Shown: one piece after another, positions 54,568 through 61,581 of the stretch
Layout: every line of letters begins with the position of its first letter
How positions within the stretch are numbered: the first letter of the stretch is position 1
Source of the DNA: Pontiella desulfatans
GTDB lineage: Bacteria; Verrucomicrobiota; Kiritimatiellia; Kiritimatiellales; Pontiellaceae
Assembly: GCF_900890425.1 (NCBI RefSeq)
Contig: NZ_CAAHFG010000002.1
Span: 558,001-622,000, forward strand
Direction: 5' to 3'
DNA: 64,000 bases
Notes under the pieces: model-generated
Told to the model about the DNA's origin: nothing
Seen by the model: only the letters and a program-made list of their open reading frames with translations
The model's database searches: none
Translations under genes and position numbers: made by a program

Positions 54568-55811
54568 TGGGCACCTCCTTCTCCGGGCCAAGGCAAGGCG
54601 ATTGATCGCAGGCCGTCCACATCCATCCGCGCATAGAGCATGGTTGTTGTCTGGCTCCGGTGGCGAAGCAGGTTGCTGACCTCGTCGAGTGATGCGCCCT
54701 GCCGCACGAGGTTGGTCGCCAGGCTATGCCGCAGTATGTGCGTACAGGTATACGGTATTGGCGGCGTCAGTCCGCTTTTCGCGAACGCTTTCACAAGAAC
54801 CGTATTCAGTACCTCGGCGTTTTTGAATGGCTTGTGCGGCGCGTGGTTCGACACGAAGAGCGTTCTCGACTCCGTGACCCGGTCGTTCCGGATGTACTCC
54901 ACAATGGCTTCGCCCACGTCGGTCGGAAGGGGAAGCCGGTCATGCCGACCGCCCTTGCCCCTGATGACGATCTCACCGGCCCTCCAGTCGATATCATCGA
55001 CTTGAATACGGATCACCTCCTGTGGACGCAACCCGAGCCGGGCGAGCAGCAGCACCATCGCATGGTTCCGTCGACTCGTAGGTTTATTGCCACGAACCGC
55101 ATCGACCAGGACTTCGGTTTGTTCGGAAGTCAGATGCACGGGCAACCGTTTCCCGTAGCACTGGGCCACGCTTGGAATGCCCTTGGCGAGGTTGGCCCCG
55201 TTTCGCTTGGTCTGGAACAGGAAGCGAAAGAAGCTCCTCAGGTGAGTGGAAACCGTCTTATTCCGTACCGGCGGTTTTCTGCCGGTTACATGCTGGAGGA
55301 AGTCAATGATGTCGGTCGCCGTGATTTTTGAAAGGTCTCCAGCCTCTTCACCGAAGCGGTATTCAAGAAAACGGTTTGCCTGGTGCCAGCAACCAAAGAT
55401 CGTACTTTCACTCAATCCGCGTTGTCGGCGCAGGTAGGATTCGTATTCCTTACGCAGTTCCTTTCTTGCGATTTCCTTCTCCGTCGGGGGAGGTGGAAGC
55501 TGTCCCACTCCCCGGTCATGCAGGAAGCGAACAAAGCGCTTTGCGATCGTGACGGCGTAGTAGTGACGTCCTTCGGGCCATCCCTGCCTGTCCACAAGAT
55601 CCAGAACCAATGCCTCGTTCAACTCCCCGACGGCGATTCCGTCTGCTTTCATGGTCGCCGCAAGAGCCCCCACGCACCGCATGTATTGCTGGACAGTATT
55701 GGTCACATAGTTGTGGCCGACAAGATATTGCCGGAAGGAGGACACGTGCTCCCCGAACAGTTCGCGGGCGGTTACATGGGCTTCATTCGTTGTTTGTTGA
55801 TGCGTATTCAT
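54564..55811 (-). CDS. RIT tyrosine recombinase A (first gene of trio)
   Basis: 415 aa from ATG 55811 (MNTHQQTTNEAHV), which follows aaggagcaaca; an upstream ATG at 55862 lacks a ribosome site. There is a long N-terminal extension with a SAM-like core-binding domain (LRKEYESYLRRQRGLSESTI). Catalytic residues: Arg in LARLGLRPQEVIRIQ, Lys in VIRGKGGRHDRLPL, H-x-x-R in THILRHSLATNLV, and RHRSQTTTMLYARM with Tyr. The Shine-Dalgarno is enclosed by a perfect 8-bp inverted repeat (55817-55824/55832-55839), suggesting translational repression. Confidence 0.9.
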   Translation of the reverse strand: MNTHQQTTNEAHVTARELFGEHVSSFRQYLVGHNYVTNTVQQYMRCVGALAATMKADGIAVGELNEALVLDLVDRQGWPEGRHYYAVTIAKRFVRFLHDRGVGQLPPPPTEKEIARKELRKEYESYLRRQRGLSESTIFGCWHQANRFLEYRFGEEAGDLSKITATDIIDFLQHVTGRKPPVRNKTVSTHLRSFFRFLFQTKRNGANLAKGIPSVAQCYGKRLPVHLTSEQTEVLVDAVRGNKPTSRRNHAMVLLLARLGLRPQEVIRIQVDDIDWRAGEIVIRGKGGRHDRLPLPTDVGEAIVEYIRNDRVTESRTLFVSNHAPHKPFKNAEVLNTVLVKAFAKSGLTPPIPYTCTHILRHSLATNLVRQGASLDEVSNLLRHRSQTTTMLYARMDVDGLRSIALPWPGEGGAQ

Positions 55812-55816
55812 TTGTT

Positions 55817-55839
55817 GCTCCTTATCGTTGTTAAGGAGC
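55817..55839 (-). promoter_or_regulatory. Hairpin sequestering the Shine-Dalgarno of the RIT operon
   Basis: On the minus strand GCTCCTTA is followed 7 nt later by TAAGGAGC, which contains the AAGGAG of the first recombinase gene, 5 nt before its ATG. The 8-bp stem is perfect. Confidence 0.75.
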
Positions 55840-55943
55840 AAATCGGAAACAAAACACAACATCTTGCAAGATCGATTCTTGCAATGTTATGCCGAATCAG
55901 TTTCTCGAATTCACCCGGCAATCAATTCCATTGAAACTCAATT

Positions 55944-55970
55944 CGGCATAATCCCAGTGTCGGCATAATG
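55944..55970 (-). repeat. Right 27-bp terminal inverted repeat of the RIT element
   Basis: Exact inverse of 52544-52570. The interval 55863-55943 between it and the recombinase leader is noncoding and holds one more TTATGCCG copy. Confidence 0.95.
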
Positions 55971-55998
55971 CGCCTTATGCCGATATCGGCATAAGGCG
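55971..55998. repeat. 28-bp perfect palindrome at the right edge of the RIT element
   Basis: cgccttatgccgat followed by its exact inverse atcggcataaggcg. It lies between the right terminal repeat and the resumed ardC codons and has no left counterpart. Confidence 0.9.
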
Positions 55999-56286
55999 CA
56001 CTCAACCGGCCATAAATCGCGTCTTGCGCGAAAAGGGATCACCGAAGTCAACCGGTTCCGATCGCATGAGTATTCTAAGGAAGAACTCGTCGCGGAAATG
56101 GGCGCGGCGTTTCTGTGCGGACATTGCGGGATTCTCCCTGAAGTTCAGGACAACTCAGCAGCCTATCTAAACTGCTGGCTGGAGCGACTGAAAGCGGACT
56201 CATCCATGCTGATCACTGCCGGACAGCAGGCTCAGAAGGCCTATGACTACATCACAGATTACAAACCCGCTATAGCAGTTGCCTGA
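55999..56286 (+). pseudogene. ardC: ArdC-like antirestriction protein, 3' part
   Basis: 95 codons and a stop continuing ardC: HSTGHKSRLARKGITEVNRF, EYSKEELVAEMGAAFLCGHC, NSAAYLNCWLERL, AGQQAQKAYDYI. The third zinc ligand region (EEL..E) is intact. There is no own start signal; an ATG at 56098 could give only a fragment. See 51956-52543. Confidence 0.92.
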
Positions 56287-56328
56287 CCCGCAACCGAACG
56301 AATAACGAATCCCTAATAACAAAGAACA

Positions 56329-56358
56329 GCCTCAGCCCTGCATCCCGGGGGCTGAGGC
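56329..56358 (+). promoter_or_regulatory. Leader hairpin before the 56374 gene
   Basis: gcctcagccc (56329-56338) pairs perfectly with gggctgaggc (56349-56358); the Shine-Dalgarno cggagg begins 2 nt later and the ATG is at 56374. It is the fourth example of this layout in the island. Confidence 0.65.
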
Positions 56359-56373
56359 CCGGAGGTAAATACA

Positions 56374-57030
56374 ATGAAGCGTTTTTATAAAAAAGTAGAA
56401 CTAAGAAGCCGGAAGGCTATGGCTGATTTTCTGGCCGGCCATTTTCGGTACAACACGATGAACAGCTGGAACCGCAGCACATCCTATGCGAACTGCCTGA
56501 AGATCCATCGGCTGGAATTGCCGGAAGAAATACAGCAGAAAGCGTGGGACATGCTCGAATGCACCGAGGTCTACGATGTGTTCAACCGGCTGATCAGGGA
56601 TTGGGCCGATGCTCATGACTGGGAATGGCAGGCTGGATTCAACGGACGGAGCGGAGGATACCTCGTGCTCTATCGCGGCGGACTCGACTGGAAGAATGCC
56701 AAAACCGCGCGGTGCGACCATTGCGGAAAGCTGACCTGGCATAAGCAGGCGACTCCGTGTACGTCTGAATACTGCAACGGGATACTCCAAGTATTGGAAA
56801 AACCGAAGCCGCAGATATTCAGCCAGCCCGGCAAACCGGTTGATCAGGATGAAGACTTCAGCGAGTGGGACATCGATGCCCTGAGGGATCGAGTTCAGCT
56901 GGTTCAGGAATTTGACCGCCTGTGCGATCAGATCGTGGATGAATTCATTCACTTCTGCCGGAACTATGATGCCGTGGACTCCGACATTCTGGTGCCTAAA
57001 CGCGTCAAGGTTCTTGAGCCCGCTTCCTGA
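56374..57030 (+). CDS. Hypothetical zinc-binding accessory protein
   Basis: 218 aa with Shine-Dalgarno ggaggtaaat. A probable zinc site is formed by C-x2-C (ARCDHCGKLTWH) and C-x4-C (TPCTSEYCNG). The N-terminus (MADFLAGHFRYNTMNSWNRS) and AHDWEWQAGFNGRSGGYLVL are conserved features of proteins placed next to ardC in integrative elements. Function unknown. The gene contains a CTCCAAGTATTGGAA palindrome at 56785-56799. Confidence 0.7.
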   Translation: MKRFYKKVELRSRKAMADFLAGHFRYNTMNSWNRSTSYANCLKIHRLELPEEIQQKAWDMLECTEVYDVFNRLIRDWADAHDWEWQAGFNGRSGGYLVLYRGGLDWKNAKTARCDHCGKLTWHKQATPCTSEYCNGILQVLEKPKPQIFSQPGKPVDQDEDFSEWDIDALRDRVQLVQEFDRLCDQIVDEFIHFCRNYDAVDSDILVPKRVKVLEPAS

Positions 57031-57045
57031 TTTCTTTATCTTTTT

Positions 57046-57077
57046 CCCGGAGCATCCATATGTTCCGGGTTTTCTTT
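57046..57077 (+). terminator. Terminator after the 56374 gene
   Basis: cccggagcat and atgttccggg pair over 10 bp (one G-U) around a ccat loop, followed by 'ttttcttttt'. It marks the end of the ardC-linked unit. Confidence 0.8.
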
Positions 57078-57114
57078 TTGCGGGGTAGCGACAGCTCTAT
57101 TTAAGGAGAGAGAA

Positions 57115-57258
57115 ATGAGAAGTAACGAGTCAGCAACAGAAATGGACAGGGATGAAAAAGTTGAGCCTTCCGAAAAAGGCCAAGAAGAAAATCCTTTAGC
57201 TCCCGACCTGCCTTGGGCGGAAACGCTGATAAACTTATTTGAAGATGGGCATTGTTGA
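57115..57258 (+). CDS. 47-aa acidic small protein
   Basis: Starts MRSNESATEMDRDEKVEPSE and ends LPWAETLINLFEDGHC. It has a good Shine-Dalgarno (aaggagagag) 6 nt before the ATG and lies 54 bp before the caspase-like gene. It is acidic and probably disordered, with a short hydrophobic C-terminal helix. No homology recognised; it may be a regulator or partner of the downstream protease (inference). Confidence 0.5.
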   Translation: MRSNESATEMDRDEKVEPSEKGQEENPLAPDLPWAETLINLFEDGHC

Positions 57259-57312
57259 GCGATTCTAAACAGAAGAGGAGTTGGGTCGGCTCTGATCTGC
57301 TGGAGGCCTAAA

Positions 57313-58881
57313 ATGAAAAAATACGCCTTGGTTGTGGGCATTGAAACATATAAAAAGCGAGATTTCATACAGTCGCTTGATTATGCGGTGGATGATGCAG
57401 AGCGTATTAATAATTTTTTATCTGCCGCGGGATATAGGACTAAATTTCTTCCGGGAGAAAAAGCCGACAATGAGACCATTTCTGATCATTTGGAACGGAT
57501 TTGTAAAAAAATAAAATCGGAAGACACGTTTCTTTTTTATTTTTCAGGGCATGGTGTTCAAAAAGAAAACATGCAATACATATTACCATATAATGCAGAC
57601 GCATGGAGTCTTAAGAATGGTGGTGCGGGGAATGCGCTAACTCTAGATGAAATTGCGTCCGCGAGCTGCAAGCCTGGGGTGCATCGAATATTAATCATCG
57701 ATGCCTGTCGGAAGCCCTTGGAAAAAGGGAAAACAGCATCGGGTGAGTTTGATGGTGTTAGTGAAAAAGCAATTGCCGGGGTCCTGAAACAGGCTAACAA
57801 GCATTCACCGTTAAGTATTCTTTGTAGTTGTTATCCTGGACAATGCTCTTATGAGCTTCAGGCTCTTGAAGGAGGGGTTTTTACTCATGCACTTGAGCGG
57901 GTTTTTTATCAGTATCGGGAGCGCGGAGACAGAATAGATTTGCCACATATTACAGGCCCTGTAAGAGCAGAAATGGCGCGTTTGCTTAAAGAAAAAGCTG
58001 GGTCTCATTCGCAACCGTTTGAGCAGGATCCGTATATTACGGGTGGGTATGCTGTGATTCTGGATGGGCACCCTGCCTACGAGGTGTCTGATGGCACTCT
58101 AAAGGTGAAAGGATCCGACAAGCCCCTTGGTTTTGGCGACAAGCCAGGCGTAGAAAAAGAAATTGTAATTGCACCTTCTGTCTCAATGACCTTTTGCTGG
58201 TGTCCATCTACAGATTCTGAAGATTGGAAAAATAACAACGGCGATCATGACTTTTTTATGATGGGAATGCCGGCAAGTAGAGCTTTGAATGTGAACTCAT
58301 CGGAGCAGCAGGAGACCCGCATTAAGCAAGGTTTTTGGATTTCAAAATTTCCGGTTACACAAACGCAGTATTTGGCTGTAACGAAAATTAACCCGTCATT
58401 TTTTCAAGAAGGTGATGAGCGGGATCGCTGTCCGGTAGAATCTGTGTCATTTTGTGAGTGCAGTGACTTTATGCATCGTTTATCGCCGCCGACCAACTGG
58501 AAGTTTCGGCTCCCATCCAATGTCGAATGGGAATATGCGGCCCGAGCCGGGGCAAAAGGAGTTCTTCCCATAGAGCTTCAGCGTGATTCGTTATATGGGC
58601 TCGTCGTGGCTTTGAGTAGAAGCGCATGGGTTGAGATGCCGGAGTCTATCGGAACGGTTCCGGTGGGATCAAAGAACTCTAATGAATGGGGTCTTTGCGA
58701 TATTTTGGGGAATGTGTGGGAATGGTGCGAAGGATCGGGGAATTCCGTTCTTCGTGGTGGTTCCTGGTCAACCCGTAGCACTGAATGCCATTTATCCTCT
58801 GAAATGAACTGCAAGGAGGATTTCAAAAACAACACGACCGGGTTTCGGTTGGTTTTGGCACCCTCAGGTCAGAATTTATAG
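57313..58881 (+). CDS. Caspase-like (peptidase C14) protease fused to FGE-sulfatase-type domain
   Basis: 522 aa. Residues 1-250 are a caspase/metacaspase-like p20 fold: KYALVVGIETYKKR, the His of the dyad in FYFSGHGVQ (H80) and the nucleophile in IIDACRKPL (C132). Residues about 285-518 are a formylglycine-generating-enzyme (SUMF1) fold: GFWISKFPVTQTQYLAV, PVESVSFCECSDF, FRLPSNVEWEYAARAG, GLCDILGNVWEWCEG, VLRGGSW...TGFRLVL. The paired active-site cysteines of true FGE are not clear near the end (TECHLSSEMNC), so this domain is more likely a recognition module than a sulfatase activator. Such caspase-FGE fusions are known in bacterial conflict systems. Composition is more AT-rich than neighbours. 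The 3' end overlaps the convergent gene by 13 bp. Confidence 0.85.
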   Translation: MKKYALVVGIETYKKRDFIQSLDYAVDDAERINNFLSAAGYRTKFLPGEKADNETISDHLERICKKIKSEDTFLFYFSGHGVQKENMQYILPYNADAWSLKNGGAGNALTLDEIASASCKPGVHRILIIDACRKPLEKGKTASGEFDGVSEKAIAGVLKQANKHSPLSILCSCYPGQCSYELQALEGGVFTHALERVFYQYRERGDRIDLPHITGPVRAEMARLLKEKAGSHSQPFEQDPYITGGYAVILDGHPAYEVSDGTLKVKGSDKPLGFGDKPGVEKEIVIAPSVSMTFCWCPSTDSEDWKNNNGDHDFFMMGMPASRALNVNSSEQQETRIKQGFWISKFPVTQTQYLAVTKINPSFFQEGDERDRCPVESVSFCECSDFMHRLSPPTNWKFRLPSNVEWEYAARAGAKGVLPIELQRDSLYGLVVALSRSAWVEMPESIGTVPVGSKNSNEWGLCDILGNVWEWCEGSGNSVLRGGSWSTRSTECHLSSEMNCKEDFKNNTTGFRLVLAPSGQNL

Positions 58882-60518
58882 CGCTCCTTTTCTGTTGCGG
58901 GACAGGCATCACAGATTGGGATATCGGCTGGGTTTGCAAAAGTTTCCCAATATTCATCACGAAATGTCTGATCAAATCCCTGCAGAGAGTGCGAAATCAG
59001 ATCCACGTAGTCTTTTCGGATAAATGCACGTTTTGAGAATGTATCCAGAGGCCCTCGCGGGATAGATGAGTATGTATAAACCGGTATGTCCGGTTTTGTA
59101 TCGATTAAGTCGGTCACATTGACCCGGCAGTAATTACGTTCCCGTGCGTCAAAAAATTTTAATTCACTACGTTTGACCTTAAATAGGACGCCATTACATC
59201 GTCCTCCCTGTGCCGGGTGCACATTGGCGTATGCCATGTAATCAGGGCAGAAGTCGATATTACCTGCACAGCCGGTGGTTAGCCGGCTGAAAGCCGTCCA
59301 TTCCCTGCGGTAATCATGTAATACCGCCGTTTTTAAATCTGAATCGGTGACTTTTCGACCTAAGGTTCCGGAAATCTGATCCGCAGAAAGCAGAGATGCG
59401 TACGAAAAAATATAGACTTCATCATCATCTGTAGGCTCACAAAGCTCCCATTTGATTTTCAATCTGAAGATTCTGTTAGGATTCGAGTTGTCTGGTGAAA
59501 CTTTTGCAAACCAGAGAGAGGAATCTGTTGAGCGTGTGATTGGAATATTTTCGGGTGGGTTTGTCGAAAATCGGGTTTCTTCAAGCCATGCGCTGGGAAG
59601 TTGTTTAAAGTCAACGGTTCCTAAAATCGAAGAGAAGTCGATCGCCAGAAGAAGATCCGTTGTTGTCCCCAAGCGAGTTGTTACTGCAAAATCCTGTTCT
59701 GATCCTTGGAATCCGTTCCATGTCTTCTTGGCATAGTTGAGATCTTTAGAAAGCACCGGGATCTCTGCATCAATTTGTCCTTCCCTCCGATATGTATCGT
59801 TATCCACTTGATAATCTGTAGGCAGGAGCGAATCCAGGCACTGGATGCCTGAAGACTTCATTTGGAGAACAAAGTTGGGTTTGTCGTAAGCATCAATTGA
59901 ACGATGTGTGATAACCATTGCTTCATCGTAAACGTCAAAGGTCTGCTCTTTTCCTGCGAAGGAGATACTTCTTTCGTAGAAAGGCAAGCTGGTCTCTCTG
60001 TTTCGCCATTTTTGGAGGTTAACCAGCACAAATGTGGCCCGAAAATCATTGCGAGACTCAGGATGTTTGGACGCTTCAGGCGAAGTCTCTCGGGGTAAAA
60101 CAAGTTGTTTAGTCAACTCAATAGATTTTTCGCAAAGCTCAGGGTTAGGCTTAATGCGCCCCTCCATTTCTGAGACCAAGCGATATTCTCGATCTAGATC
60201 CTGAAGGGTGTCTATATCTTTTTTTGAGACACCTCCGTTACAGTGAAGAAGAATTTCACCCCACTGTTCCAGTGAATCAGTGTCATCTACTGATAGGATG
60301 GCTGTGTAATCGTTGAAGGCCAGTTTCTGTTCTGCAACAGGGAGTGATGAGAAGTGTTGCCAGAACCGACTTTTAAGTACAGCCTTAATGGTTTCGTACA
60401 GATTGATTAAAAACGGGTGATATGTTTCTGGAGAGTCTGAGTTTTGCATAGTCTTTGCATTCTCAATAAGTCGGTGGACTGACTGGATAATATCATTTTT
60501 CTTGGTCTGAGTGTTCAT
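58869..60518 (-). CDS. Unrecognised protein with gamma-glutamylcyclotransferase-like C-terminus
   Basis: 549 aa. Residues about 1-360 show no named domain: helical at the start, then beta-rich (FVLQMKSSGIQCLDS ... TTDLLLAIDFSSILG). Residues about 365-490 resemble the GGCT/AIG2-like fold: VYIFSYASLLSADQI, where YGSN-type residues normally bind, then GVLFKVKRSELKFFDARERN with the expected acidic residue, and YCRVNVTDLI. The last part has a C-x2-C (ICDACPATE). Substrate unknown; the canonical enzymes release 5-oxoproline. It is convergent with the caspase-like gene and shares its AT-rich composition, so the two may have been acquired together. Confidence 0.6.
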   Translation of the reverse strand: MNTQTKKNDIIQSVHRLIENAKTMQNSDSPETYHPFLINLYETIKAVLKSRFWQHFSSLPVAEQKLAFNDYTAILSVDDTDSLEQWGEILLHCNGGVSKKDIDTLQDLDREYRLVSEMEGRIKPNPELCEKSIELTKQLVLPRETSPEASKHPESRNDFRATFVLVNLQKWRNRETSLPFYERSISFAGKEQTFDVYDEAMVITHRSIDAYDKPNFVLQMKSSGIQCLDSLLPTDYQVDNDTYRREGQIDAEIPVLSKDLNYAKKTWNGFQGSEQDFAVTTRLGTTTDLLLAIDFSSILGTVDFKQLPSAWLEETRFSTNPPENIPITRSTDSSLWFAKVSPDNSNPNRIFRLKIKWELCEPTDDDEVYIFSYASLLSADQISGTLGRKVTDSDLKTAVLHDYRREWTAFSRLTTGCAGNIDFCPDYMAYANVHPAQGGRCNGVLFKVKRSELKFFDARERNYCRVNVTDLIDTKPDIPVYTYSSIPRGPLDTFSKRAFIRKDYVDLISHSLQGFDQTFRDEYWETFANPADIPICDACPATEKERYKF

Positions 60519-60868
60519 AGAAACCTTCCTGCACGTTTATTGCATCATAACGCTGTATTTGGGTGTTCCAAGAATGATTTGTTTGAAAAAGCGAGTCCCG
60601 CAGTCTTGATGCATTTCTGAAAAGTTTTTGGGTGGTCAGTAATTTGGGTGGTCAGTAATTTGTCGGATGCCGAATCTGGCAAATTGTGATTGCCGGCCAA
60701 TATCTGGAAATGTCTCAGTCAGACGATAAGGGGCAAAATCGAAAGATGTATTTTAGATGTATTTTGAGCGGTCTAACAGTTGGTCTTTGTGTGATCATGG
60801 AAAAGCAAATGGGAGCACGATTTTTAAATAAAAAACCCTATATCATTGAATATTACGGGGTTTTAGGA
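60519..60868. other. Intergenic with a 16-bp tandem duplication
   Basis: No gene seen. tgggtggtcagtaatt occurs twice in tandem (60629-60644, 60645-60660). The short ORF running into the tRNA gene is not credible. Confidence 0.6.
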
Positions 60869-60945
60869 TGGTGGGCCCGGAGGGACTTGAACCCCCGACC
60901 AAGAGATTATGAGTCTCCTGCTCTGACCGACTGAGCTACGAGCCC
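60869..60945 (-). tRNA. tRNA-Met (anticodon CAT)
   Basis: 77 nt including an encoded CCA. On the minus strand it begins GGGCTCGTAGCTCAG and ends with a gggcccacca acceptor end; the acceptor stem pairs with one G-U. The D arm, anticodon arm (GACTCATAATCT, anticodon CAT) and T arm (GTTCAAGTC) are canonical. It could be elongator Met or an Ile tRNA with modified C34. Confidence 0.95.
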
Positions 60946-61042
60946 TTTTTGTTCAAAAGCGGACGGTAGAAATACAGGAATCGGAATGGACAACGCAAGG
61001 GGCATTTCGTGTTTTGTGGTGCCAGTCCCCGAGGCCGAAAAA

Positions 61043-61068
61043 AAGGCCCGATCCGAAGATCGGGCCTT
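61043..61068. terminator. Bidirectional terminator-like hairpin
   Basis: aaggcccgatc pairs perfectly with gatcgggcctt (11 bp, loop cgaa). An A-run precedes it, so it could terminate transcription of the minus strand. Confidence 0.8.
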
Positions 61069-61430
61069 GAATTGGTGGAGGATAACGGGGACCAGATTTT
61101 TGACCCGATTAACACACTCATTAGCAATACGTTATAATTGCAAGAACAGCCCCGATCTGAGCTGTTTATGTCTTTGGTGTACCACCTTCGGTGTACCAAT
61201 TTGAAGTCCGAAGTTTGTCATCGTTTGTAGATCCGTGTTTTTGGAATGCTGTTCCAAAGATGATTTGACGGCATCTGGTTGAGCACTCTTAAATTCACAC
61301 TAAATTCATTCTGGGTCAAACCGCAACACAAGAACGATGCCGCCCTATGGTGGACGGCGCTGGTCGGTCTTTGTCTAACGGGGCGTGAGCCAAATCGAGG
61401 GCCGTTTGTTGGGTTGTCTGAAAATACGGG

Positions 61431-61458
61431 TTGACAAACCGGTGTAAGTAAATAATGT
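61431..61458 (+). promoter_or_regulatory. Sigma-70-type promoter candidate for the GH3 gene
   Basis: TTGACA (61431-61436), a 16-bp spacer and TAATGT (61453-61458), about 120 bp before the GH3 start. No LacI-type operator copy is visible nearby. Confidence 0.5.
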
Positions 61459-61581
61459 TACTAAGAACGGATGCCATGCGGTAGGTGGGGTGCGCAGGGG
61501 GCGGATCGGGCATGTGGTGCCGATCCCGGAGTACGAGCGGGCAGGCTTTTCAGAGTGCTGTCTGGAAGTGAATGGACTAAA

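Larger units (their letters stand above)
52544..55998. mobile_element. RIT element (recombinase in trio) inserted in ardC
   Basis: A 3,455-bp insertion holding three adjacent, overlapping tyrosine-recombinase genes on the minus strand. It is bounded by 27-bp perfect terminal inverted repeats (52544-52570 and 55944-55970), with an additional 28-bp perfect palindrome (55971-55998) at the right edge. Excision restores ardC exactly in frame. TTATGCCG or its complement occurs at 52546, 52563, 55887, 55944, 55961, 55975 and 55987, probably recombinase contact sites. RIT elements with this trio are known from diverse phyla (family knowledge). Confidence 0.93.
60946..61581. other. Intergenic between tRNA and GH3 gene
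   Basis: It contains the terminator at 61043-61068, an 18-bp tRNA-end-like sequence (61073-61090), two direct copies of ggtgtacca near 61165-61195, a promoter candidate (61431-61458), and a hairpin ggatcgg/ccgatcc at 61503-61526 in the GH3 leader. No ORF supported. Confidence 0.6.

Noticed and set aside
57313-58881. The FGE-type domain as the maturase of the local sulfatases
   Set aside because: It is fused to a caspase-like protease, lies about 28 kb away in a different gene context, and lacks a clear catalytic Cys pair.
60686-60934. An 82-codon ORF running into the tRNA gene
   Set aside because: It overlaps the tRNA antisense, has no ribosome site, and its C-terminal residues are the well-known spurious translation of tRNA sequence.
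61240-61258. ttggaatgctgttccaa as another copy of the dispersed palindrome
   Set aside because: The half-sites are in the opposite order (TTGGAA...TTCCAA), so it is a different sequence.
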